From NCBI RefSeq assembly GCF_042180575.1, contig NZ_CP170094.1, positions 1,054,001-1,118,000 on the forward strand: 64,000 nt of DNA, given 5' to 3'. How positions within the stretch are numbered: the stretch's first letter is position 1; the number at the start of each line of letters is the position of its first letter. Position numbers and translations under genes: made by a program. The DNA comes from Bernardetia sp042180575 (GTDB lineage Bacteria > Bacteroidota > Bacteroidia > Cytophagales > Bernardetiaceae). Under the pieces are notes generated by a model that made no database searches, was not told where the DNA came from, and saw only the letters and a list, made by a program, of their open reading frames with translations. This document shows positions 1-6,530 of the stretch, piece by piece.

Positions 1-124
1 AAAATACTTGAAAGACAAAAGGTAGCTTATTAGTATATTTGTTGTAGCTTACTCTTTAGAGTGATAAAAACGTATCGAATACTTTAGTATTCTCTCAAAT
101 TTAAGGATAGTAAAAACGAAATTT

Positions 125-1087
125 ATGACACAATCAACCACCAAAACACCAAATACAGGTTTTTCTTTAAAATTAAAATTACTTACACTTTTGGCAGTTG
201 TATTATTATTAGCCATATTTTTTGCTATTCCTTCTCAAAATTCGATTTCAGATAAATCTTTAATCAATGAAACAAAATATGCTTTAGAAGATACAACAGG
301 AATTACAAAACTTGTTTTGGGAGAACAAACACTTTCACAGAGCAAAACCAATTCTAGTGAATGGCTAATGAATAATGATTTTGTAGTAGATGAAGAAATG
401 ATTGCTTCTCTTTGGGCAATTATGCAGCGAATAGAAATAAAAAAACCTGTTTCAGAAAGTATAAAAGATGAGGTAATCAATAGTTTTCTTTTAAATGGAA
501 TTGATGTGCAAGTTTTTAGAGGAGACAATCAAATTCGAAATTATAAGGTTTGTACACACGAAGGTGAAACTTATGCCATGCAACAAGAATCCACTTCTCC
601 TTATTCAATTTATATTCCAGGATATTATTTACAGATTAGAGATATTTTTGATATTCGTCCGTATGAATGGCAAGACCGAACACTTTTAGCTACAACTCCA
701 AATACATTTCGTTCGATTTCAGTTTCTTATCCACAAAATAAAGAAGAGAGTTTTACAATAGAGTTTACTGGCAAAACCTTCAAAATGAAAGAATTAGCAG
801 AAGCAGATACAAACAGAATTTATGAGTATTTGCCTTACTTTAGTCAAGTAATGGGTGAGCAATATGTCAAAAACGACCAACTTCAAGATTCTTTAAAATC
901 TATTTCTCCAATAGCAATTTTTTCATTGAATGATATTAGAAATGAAGAACCTCAAAAATTAGAAATTTATACAGCTAGAGGAAAGTATTTTGTTTTATTT
1001 AAAAATCAATTATTACTTTTTGCTCCTCAATTAGCTGATATAATTTTAAAGACAAAATCAGATTTTAGGAAAAACGAGGTAGAATAA
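125..1087 (+). CDS. DUF4340-like membrane-anchored protein
   Basis: A 320-aa protein with a short polar N-terminus and one clear hydrophobic segment at about residues 18-37, followed by a long soluble domain of alternating beta strands and helices. This suggests a single-pass membrane protein whose bulk lies outside the cytoplasm. The layout and wording (a TGITKLVLG strand, then repeated wqDRTLL-type strands) resemble DUF4340 proteins, which in Bacteroidota often follow GldF/GldG-like ABC transporter genes. Those would lie upstream of this window, so the operon cannot be checked. The next gene starts 29 bp downstream. Function is not known; family assignment is by eye. Confidence 0.6.
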   Translation: MTQSTTKTPNTGFSLKLKLLTLLAVVLLLAIFFAIPSQNSISDKSLINETKYALEDTTGITKLVLGEQTLSQSKTNSSEWLMNNDFVVDEEMIASLWAIMQRIEIKKPVSESIKDEVINSFLLNGIDVQVFRGDNQIRNYKVCTHEGETYAMQQESTSPYSIYIPGYYLQIRDIFDIRPYEWQDRTLLATTPNTFRSISVSYPQNKEESFTIEFTGKTFKMKELAEADTNRIYEYLPYFSQVMGEQYVKNDQLQDSLKSISPIAIFSLNDIRNEEPQKLEIYTARGKYFVLFKNQLLLFAPQLADIILKTKSDFRKNEVE

Positions 1088-1095
1088 GTACATTT
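1088..1095 (+). promoter_or_regulatory. Possible Bacteroidota -7 box before FkbM gene
   Basis: TACATTTG matches the Bacteroidota -7 consensus TAnnTTTG and sits 21 bp before the ATG of the methyltransferase gene. No convincing TTTG-type -33 box is visible, because the upstream region is still coding. Read this as a possible internal promoter only. Confidence 0.3.
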
Positions 1096-1116
1096 GCCAC
1101 TTAAAAAACACAAATT

Positions 1117-1881
1117 ATGAGAAAGGAATTACTTTGGACACCTCACTTGCTTTTTGAAAGACTTCATAAATTATTTTATGACAGACACAAATACAAAAAA
1201 CTGCAAAAAACGCCTGCTAAAAATCTACACCTTGCCTATTTTGACTCTATGGAGCTTTTAGAAAACCTAGAAGATAAAGAAAGTATAAAAACAATTTATG
1301 ATATTGGAGCTTGCATTGGTACATGGTCTTTACTTGCAAAAGCAATTTTTCCCCAATCAAAAATATATGCCTTTGAAGCTCTTGAAAAACACGTCACAGA
1401 GTTAAAACAAAAAATAAGTCATGTAAAAGATGAAATTACTGTTTTTAATCAAGCATTAGGAAAAGAAGAAAAAACACAGATGATGTATCTTCAAAGAAAT
1501 ACAGATGCTTCTAGTTTTTTACCTATTTCTGAAAAAGGATTGCAAACATGGAGTTTTTTGGGAGAAACTGAAAGAATAGAATTACATATCAAAACACTTT
1601 CTTCTTTTATAGAAGAAAACAAACTTCCCTCTCCAGATTTAATAAAAATAGATGTACAAGGCTTAGAATTAGATATTTTGGAAGGTGGACTACCATTTAT
1701 ACAAAATGCAAAATGGATTCTGATGGAAGTTAGTTTTGAAGAGCTTTATGAAGGACAACCTGTATATACAGATGTTTTTAATTATATGGAAAAAATTGGA
1801 TATACATTTTATTCTCTAAATAAAGATACCACAGTTCTTAGCAAATTAATTCAAGCTGATATTCTTTTCAAAAAAAAGTAA
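1117..1881 (+). CDS. FkbM family SAM-dependent methyltransferase
   Basis: A 254-aa predicted methyltransferase. The SAM-binding glycine motif YDIGACIGTW lies at residues 61-70, the acidic FEAL motif follows at about 85-90, and the FkbM-type motif LIKIDVQGLELDILEGG lies at about 172-188. FkbM enzymes O-methylate sugars or polyketides; members next to glycosyltransferases usually act on surface polysaccharide. Here the next gene, 23 bp downstream, is a glycosyltransferase, so a role in glycan decoration is likely. The acceptor cannot be deduced. Length is normal for the family. Confidence 0.85.
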   Translation: MRKELLWTPHLLFERLHKLFYDRHKYKKLQKTPAKNLHLAYFDSMELLENLEDKESIKTIYDIGACIGTWSLLAKAIFPQSKIYAFEALEKHVTELKQKISHVKDEITVFNQALGKEEKTQMMYLQRNTDASSFLPISEKGLQTWSFLGETERIELHIKTLSSFIEENKLPSPDLIKIDVQGLELDILEGGLPFIQNAKWILMEVSFEELYEGQPVYTDVFNYMEKIGYTFYSLNKDTTVLSKLIQADILFKKK

Positions 1882-1904
1882 TATAAATTAATAATTAGTA
1901 GTCA

Positions 1905-3119
1905 ATGAAGTCTTTAAATATATATGTTTGTCTGATTGTAGAAAATGAAGATTCATTATGGCATAGGCAATTCTCTTGGACTCTAAAAAAAAGAGGTCAC
2001 TCCGTTTTTACTCCACCTGCAACAATTGGTATAGGCGAGTCGTGGAATGTTCCTTTTTATAATTGGGGAAATGCTGGAAGAAAAAAACTTTCTGAAGATA
2101 TTTTAGAAGACATAACAACTAAACATAAAAAAAATGGCTTGGATGTTTGTTTATTATATTTATTTCCATTTCAGTTTGAAGCCTCCCTACTCAAAAAAAT
2201 AGAAAAATTAGGAATTCCTTGTGTGTATTTTTTCTGTGATAATTTTTATTATCCTAATGTTGCTAAAGAATATGCACCACAAGCCACATTAAACTGGGTA
2301 CCCGAATATAGTGTTTTAGATTCTTTTAAAGATTCAAAAAGTAATTATATTTATTTACCAATGGCTGCCAATCCTGTACTTAATTTTCCTGTTTCAGTTT
2401 CCAAACGAAGAGAAAATATTGCTTTTGTCGGCTATAAAAGAGAGTACAGAGTAAATTTATTGTATCATTTGGCAAAAGAAAAATTACCTTTAGAACTTTA
2501 TGGAAGTGGATGGAAAAAAGGACTTGCCTCTCATTTGGATACTGAAAACCCTCCAGAAATAGATTTATCAAAGTATGCTCCTATGCCTCCTTTAGAGAGG
2601 TTTAAAGTTTGGCTAGATTTCAAAAAGAGTGCATTCAGAAAACGAGTATTAGGAGAAAACACTAATATCAAACCCATTTATGACAATAATTTTCAAGAAA
2701 ATCAAGAACAAAAAGAAGAGTTTTTAAATGACTTAGCAGTCAATAAAATCTTAGAATGGGAAGATGTAAATAAACTCTATGCAGAAAGTGCTATTACTCT
2801 AGGAGTTAATGATAATTTTATAAAAGATAAAAAAGGAAACATTGTCAATCATCCTAAGATGAGAGATTTTGAGGTTACAATGTCAGGAGCTTGTTATCTG
2901 ACCTTAGAAACTCCTGAAAGTAGAGACTTATTTGAAGCTGATAAAGAAGTTTGTTTTTATAATAATCCAGAAGAACTTATAGAAAAATCTAATTTTTTGC
3001 TCAAAAATGAAACGCTTCGAAATTCTATGAGAATAGCAGCACACGAAAGAGCCATGAAAGACCATACATGGGAAGAACGTTTTAAAAAATTATTTGAAAG
3101 ATTAAATTTAGAATTTTAA
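1905..3119 (+). CDS. CgeB-like glycosyltransferase
   Basis: A 404-aa protein with the two-domain look of GT-B glycosyltransferases. The N-terminal half has a Rossmann-like start (LNIYVCLIVENEDS) and the segment IPCVYFFCDNFYYPN. The C-terminal part holds the block MRDFEVTMSGACYLT, then ESRDLF.ADKEVCFYNNPEEL, then HERAMKDHTWEERF. That last block is typical of the CgeB/Glyco_trans_1_2 family, where the conserved Glu contacts the nucleotide sugar. It probably forms an operon with the FkbM methyltransferase 23 bp upstream and ends at a bidirectional terminator. Donor and acceptor are unknown. Confidence 0.75.
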   Translation: MKSLNIYVCLIVENEDSLWHRQFSWTLKKRGHSVFTPPATIGIGESWNVPFYNWGNAGRKKLSEDILEDITTKHKKNGLDVCLLYLFPFQFEASLLKKIEKLGIPCVYFFCDNFYYPNVAKEYAPQATLNWVPEYSVLDSFKDSKSNYIYLPMAANPVLNFPVSVSKRRENIAFVGYKREYRVNLLYHLAKEKLPLELYGSGWKKGLASHLDTENPPEIDLSKYAPMPPLERFKVWLDFKKSAFRKRVLGENTNIKPIYDNNFQENQEQKEEFLNDLAVNKILEWEDVNKLYAESAITLGVNDNFIKDKKGNIVNHPKMRDFEVTMSGACYLTLETPESRDLFEADKEVCFYNNPEELIEKSNFLLKNETLRNSMRIAAHERAMKDHTWEERFKKLFERLNLEF

Positions 3120-3135
3120 AAAAAATGATGAGCAT

Positions 3136-3175
3136 AAAAAAGCCAACAATTTAATTTTAAACTGTTGGCTTTTTT
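3136..3175. terminator. Bidirectional terminator between convergent genes
   Basis: A 13-bp perfect inverted repeat (AAAAAAGCCAACA and TGTTGGCTTTTTT) around a 14-nt loop, with A and T runs on its two sides. It lies between the + strand glycosyltransferase and the - strand 798-aa gene, so it can terminate both. Confidence 0.85.
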
Positions 3176-3186
3176 CATCTATAAAA

Positions 3187-5583
3187 TTAATCCACCAATA
3201 ATTGGGTAACGGCTGCTGTATTCATTGCCCATTCTCTTGAATAAACTTCATCAGCAGGATTTTCTTCATCATTCGTTTCAAGAATTTCTAAATCTTGTGC
3301 TTCGGCTTTCAAAAGTAATAGATTTCCGATGCTAAGTTTTGCATCTAGCTTTTCTAAAAGAGCTTCTACACCCTTTGTATTGAGCTGACCTACTACTTGT
3401 CCTTGGAATGAAAGTTCTAACCAAACAATTTCATTTGCATCAATATCCAAAACTCCAAAAACTAAACCTTTTGTTACTGTTTTTTGGATTCTGACTTGAT
3501 GTTGAACGCAAGAAGGGTCATAAGCAACACCTGTTTTTTCAGAAACTTTCATTGGAAATTTGCTATTCATCCAACCGACAACCAAATTAGGTGTAATCGA
3601 ACCACCAGAATAGGCATTTGAAGTAAATGTAACATATTTTGCTCCCTTTTGGCGCAGTTTATTTACATCGATATCAATGTATTCTGCTGTTCCTACTTTA
3701 TTAGGAATTCTTTGAATATCGCCACTATGCTTACAACCATCAATCACTAAATTGCTGTACGAACAAATATCATAAGCATTGCCATAATCTGAATAATGCT
3801 TTTGAGAATTATTTACATTCTCTTTGTAAGCAACATGACAACTCAAATCCATATCTAGGTGTTGAGCAGCTAAGCCTTCGCCCCATTGCATAAACAAACG
3901 AATAGTATCACCTTCAATCTCAAAACGAGTTCCCATAAGCGCAGAAGGCATATCTTGAACCGTTTCACTTCTATCTCCAATCGAAACAGGCATTTTGAAA
4001 AGCATTGGGTCAATAAAAATAGTCTTGTTCTCATTTCCTTCTTTCATTTTTTGAGCTTCAAAACGTTTTTTCATTGCCAAAATACACATTTCTTCAATTC
4101 CTTTTTTCATTTCAGTTAATCCTTCATCATCATAAAGAGCAAGAAGTTGATTTTTAGGTACATTTTTGTTTGTTCCACCCAAAGGCTTAACAGCACGAGT
4201 TCCACCTTTTGTGAAATACGTTTCTGCATACATATTGAGCGTAAAAACAAGACGAGCAGGAACTTTATCAATTACTTCTGAAAAAGCTGCCAAAACATCC
4301 TCTTTTCCAAACCAAAGCATATTAGCAAACAAAGATCTAGCAAAAAGCCCTGGGCGTTGCTTCAAAAGTTGCATCGTTTTTTCTACATCAGTTCTCAATC
4401 TGTAAGCATCTACTTTTGATTGCCACACTTGATAATCTTCATTATAGAATTTATCCAAAACAGTTTTTAATTTCTCAAAACCTGCTTTTTTGCTATATTC
4501 TGCCAAACGCAAAGCACGAATAAAACGAATCCACATTTCACGTTTTGGGTGCATTGCTTCACACATTGTAGCAGCATTCATTTCAAGATTATTGAGCCAA
4601 GAAGCTACCATAAAACATTCTTTTCTTGAATATTTTAGTTTTAATTCGGTTTTTGCTGCGAGTTTAGCTGCTGCACTTTGGTCTAACTCTTTTAAAATTA
4701 CACTTGCAATGTGTTTGTTATTTTTAGATTTTCTTTGAATGATTGTTTTTGGTTCGACAATCTGTAAAAAACCAGTGTGTTTGTACCACAAATAACGCAT
4801 CACATCGACAGGCGATTTGAAATAAATTTGAGCTTTATCAGCTTTTTCTAACTCTACCAAATTAGAAATCACTACCATTAAGGTTTCCTTCATTTTTATT
4901 TCTACGGCTGGCAATTCTTCCTCCTTATAGGCTTGAATCATTTTTTTCAAGCTATCAATTTGAGTTGCATCAAGAGCCGTTTTGGAAGCCAATAAATCTT
5001 CAAAATATTGTTTTGCTTCTTTGTCTGTCCAAAGTGAAAGTATTTTGAGTTTGCTTCCTTGTCCGAAGTTCTCTTTTTCTAATTCTCCAAATTCAAAAGG
5101 AGTTCCACAAAAAGGACAACCATTATAACGCTCCAAAGGAAATGTATTTGCTGGAATAGTATGTCCACAAGCAAGTTCAGTTCCTCTTTTTTTATTTCCC
5201 TTTGGAATAAATACATTCACAAACCAAGTCATCAAATGGTCTGTAATATCTTCTCCTGTCGGAACATCCCAACCTTTTACGAGTGGAGTCCAATTTTTAT
5301 TTACTCCCATAATTGTCTTAAACTTATCAGCAATCATAAGCTGATAGTTGGTAGGCAAGTTGTTGAGAGCCGTCAAGAGTTTTTCATCTACTCCATAACC
5401 TAATTTCGCCAAATTAGCCACCAAAACAGAGGTAGTTTGTCTTAGTTTTTTGTTTTCTCCTATTTTTGTATCAATCTGCTTATTAATTTCTGCAATTTCA
5501 GTCATTACATAAATGGCTTCGTTACGAACAGCAACAGAAGAAAGATTTGAAAATTTTGTAGTTGTTGGGAAAATAGTTTCCAT
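3187..5583 (-). CDS. Large zinc-ribbon protein with TerD-like C-terminus
   Basis: A 798-aa protein without signal peptide or membrane segment. Residues 139-159 hold a C-x-H...C-x2-C cluster (CGH, then CPFC) that looks like a zinc ribbon or degenerate RING. Residues of about 260-500 are rich in amphipathic helices. At about 570-735 there is a beta-rich region with LDMDLSCHV, a HSGD motif, then IDIDVNKL and WMNSKFPMKV. This order resembles the TerD/CABP1 stress-response domain, which binds calcium through acidic residues; I rate that as likely, not certain. A TROVE/HEAT-like nature of the helical part is only a guess. The gene starts 28 bp after the last repeat box of the tRNA-like array on the same strand, so array and gene may be co-transcribed. 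Function unknown. Confidence 0.6.
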   Translation of the reverse strand: METIFPTTTKFSNLSSVAVRNEAIYVMTEIAEINKQIDTKIGENKKLRQTTSVLVANLAKLGYGVDEKLLTALNNLPTNYQLMIADKFKTIMGVNKNWTPLVKGWDVPTGEDITDHLMTWFVNVFIPKGNKKRGTELACGHTIPANTFPLERYNGCPFCGTPFEFGELEKENFGQGSKLKILSLWTDKEAKQYFEDLLASKTALDATQIDSLKKMIQAYKEEELPAVEIKMKETLMVVISNLVELEKADKAQIYFKSPVDVMRYLWYKHTGFLQIVEPKTIIQRKSKNNKHIASVILKELDQSAAAKLAAKTELKLKYSRKECFMVASWLNNLEMNAATMCEAMHPKREMWIRFIRALRLAEYSKKAGFEKLKTVLDKFYNEDYQVWQSKVDAYRLRTDVEKTMQLLKQRPGLFARSLFANMLWFGKEDVLAAFSEVIDKVPARLVFTLNMYAETYFTKGGTRAVKPLGGTNKNVPKNQLLALYDDEGLTEMKKGIEEMCILAMKKRFEAQKMKEGNENKTIFIDPMLFKMPVSIGDRSETVQDMPSALMGTRFEIEGDTIRLFMQWGEGLAAQHLDMDLSCHVAYKENVNNSQKHYSDYGNAYDICSYSNLVIDGCKHSGDIQRIPNKVGTAEYIDIDVNKLRQKGAKYVTFTSNAYSGGSITPNLVVGWMNSKFPMKVSEKTGVAYDPSCVQHQVRIQKTVTKGLVFGVLDIDANEIVWLELSFQGQVVGQLNTKGVEALLEKLDAKLSIGNLLLLKAEAQDLEILETNDEENPADEVYSREWAMNTAAVTQLLVD

Positions 5584-5642
5584 AAGTTGTAATTATTTTA
5601 GTTTAAAAATAGGTAATCATAGAACTGATAATCATATGGTGA

Positions 5643-5659
5643 TTTGCTTATTAGGCAAA
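5643..5659 (-). other. Anticodon-arm-like hairpin in array cassette
   Basis: TTTGC-CTAATAA-GCAAA is a 5-bp stem with a 7-nt loop that has T at the position of U33 (loop triplet AAT). It starts directly after a 21-nt box (5660-5680), the same position the anticodon loop of tRNA-Pro occupies. There is no T-arm or acceptor nearby. It could be a tRNA fragment, a decoy or chance. Confidence 0.35.
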
Positions 5660-5916
5660 AGAAGTAAGTCCTATTTGACCTGAAATTTATTTTTGAAAGA
5701 CTGTAAAAATCAAAAAAGATAATCTTAAAACTGTGAATTGCTTTTGCAACCCGACTTTTAAAGCGAAAAGAAGTAAGTCTTAATTGACCTGCTCTTGATT
5801 TTTAGAAAAATACTAGCATAAGATAATCTCAAAACTAATTTGCGTTTATAGCTCCATTGTTTTTATGGGAAGTAAATTTTGATTAACCTTTATATTTTTC
5901 TCATTCTAAAATTTTG

Positions 5917-6035
5917 CCAAGTGGGCAGGATTCGAACCTGCGACCTTTAGAACCCAATTTGAAGTAAATTTATATTGACCATAAGGTAATCTATAGATTA
6001 AAACCTAATGCTCTACCTGACTGAGCTACCACTTG
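5917..6035 (-). tRNA. tRNA-Pro(TGG) interrupted by a 45-nt insert
   Basis: Minus-strand halves give acceptor CAAGTGG/CCACTTG, D-arm GCTC/GAGC with a GG-containing loop, T-arm GCAGG-TTCGAAT-CCTGC and base 73 G. Between anticodon-stem positions 30 and 31 lies an insert, 5960-6004. Removing it joins TTAG to AATTGGG and yields stem TTAGA/TCTAA with loop ATTGGGT: U33, anticodon TGG and G37, as expected for Pro. The insert starts GTTTTA and ends with a copy of the array's 21-nt box. At 45 nt it is far too short for a group I or II intron. G at position 73 is unusual for Pro (normally A), so charging identity is not certain, and the gene might be inactive. Confidence 0.6.
5960..6004 (-). other. Short intron-like insert in tRNA-Pro
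   Basis: A 45-nt insert in the anticodon arm. Its 5' part carries ATAGATTACC and its 3' part the 21-nt box from 5980 down to 5960. ACC/GGT plus TT/AA can pair around a bulged C, closing a small hairpin with a 3-nt loop. It has no intron core of any known class. Boundaries are inferred from restoring a 7-nt anticodon loop. Confidence 0.55.
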
Positions 6036-6144
6036 GATATTTTTTATAAAAAGGTAATCATACAACTGATTTCAACCAAAGAATTTAGAAGTAAGCCGTA
6101 TTTGACCTTTATATTTTGAATATTAAAAAAAATACAGGTAATTT

Positions 6145-6215
6145 TTAGTCAAACAGGACTCGAACCCAAGTCCCCCACATGTGGGAAACCTCAACCAATA
6201 GAGAAGTATGACTAA
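6145..6215 (-). tRNA. Degenerate tRNA-like element, identity unresolved
   Basis: A 71-nt fold with a perfect 7-bp acceptor TTAGTCA/TGACTAA, D-arm CTTC/GAGG with TTGG in the loop, an anticodon-like stem TTCCC/GGGGA and a T-loop GTTCGAGT. The anticodon loop would be ACATGTG, without U33, and the T-stem is weak, so it is probably not a working tRNA. Its 5' acceptor strand is part of one of the array's 21-nt boxes (6202-6222), and its 3' end runs into a partner box. It may be a tRNA mimic or a decayed gene. Confidence 0.4.
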
Positions 6216-6269
6216 ATTGACCTAGTATTTTTTATTTTTGTTTGTAATAACTTTTTATCACAAAACTAG

Positions 6270-6403
6270 CAGGGCAGGTAGGATTCGAACCTACGACACA
6301 CGGCGTTACAGGCTTAGAAGTAAATTTTATTTGACCGAATGAATATAAATACAACGATAATCATAAAAATAATACGTTGCTCTACCAACTGAGCTACTGC
6401 CCT
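6270..6403 (-). tRNA. Interrupted tRNA with Trp-like acceptor
   Basis: Minus-strand halves give acceptor AGGGCAG/CTGCCCT, D-arm GCTC/GAGC, T-arm GTAGG-TTCGAAT-CCTAC and base 73 G. A1-U72 with G73 fits bacterial tRNA-Trp. An insert of about 61 nt (roughly 6314-6374) interrupts the anticodon stem and contains both array boxes. Removing it so that ACG joins GCC gives stem ACGGC/GCCGT and loop CTGTAAC, whose anticodon would be GTA (Tyr), not CCA. No CCA anticodon is visible near the junction. So either the true splice points differ, or the gene is hybrid or defective. The fold itself is clear; the identity is not. Confidence 0.5.
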
Positions 6404-6467
6404 TTTGCATTTACAGAAATACTACACTCAAAAAATAAAAATAGTTTCTTTTGAAGGTAGAAAATAA

Positions 6468-6503
6468 AAAAACCTATTCTCTTTGATAGAAAATAGGTTT
6501 CAT
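6468..6503 (-). terminator. Terminator of the ATE-DUF952 gene
   Basis: AAACCTATTTTCT and AGAATAGGTTT form a hairpin followed on the minus strand by a T run. It lies 28 bp past the stop of the 353-aa gene and about 65 bp before the first tRNA half, which suggests that the tRNA-like array has its own promoter. Confidence 0.7.
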
Positions 6504-6530
6504 TTTTTGATAGTAAAAATATACCAAAGG

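Larger units (their letters stand above)
5612..6403 (-). repeat. Array of tRNA-like elements with repeated 21-nt boxes
   Basis: Read on the minus strand, a box of exactly 21 nt that begins GGTCAA (once GGTTAA) and ends TACTTC plus one base occurs seven times: 6316-6336, 6202-6222, 6087-6107, 5960-5980, 5868-5888, 5769-5789 and 5660-5680. A partner box (GATTAYC core, preceded in most copies by GTTnTA) occurs at 6356-6365, 6137-6146, 6053-6062, 5985-5994, 5822-5831, 5718-5727 and 5612-5621. The two alternate, and in five places the partner box can pair with the next 21-nt box (TTAYC with GGTCAA, one bulged C). Two interrupted tRNA genes and one tRNA-like fold lie inside the array; other cassettes hold small hairpins. 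No reading frame fits. The region is bounded by the terminator of the ATE-like gene and the start of the 798-aa gene. Confidence 0.8.

Noticed and set aside
5960..6374. Group I or group II introns in the tRNA genes
   Set aside because: Inserts are only about 45-61 nt and lack P/Q/R/S elements, a domain V or any core; group I tRNA introns are several times longer.
5612..6403. CRISPR-like array
   Set aside because: The boxes are regularly sized but spacers vary widely in length, contain tRNA sequence, and no cas gene is nearby.
5612..6403. Y RNA (YrlA)-type RNA beside a Ro60 gene
   Set aside because: The bulged-C stem and tRNA mimicry are reminiscent, but the conserved Y-RNA stem sequence is not matched and I cannot confirm a TROVE domain in the 798-aa protein. 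Kept only as a test idea.
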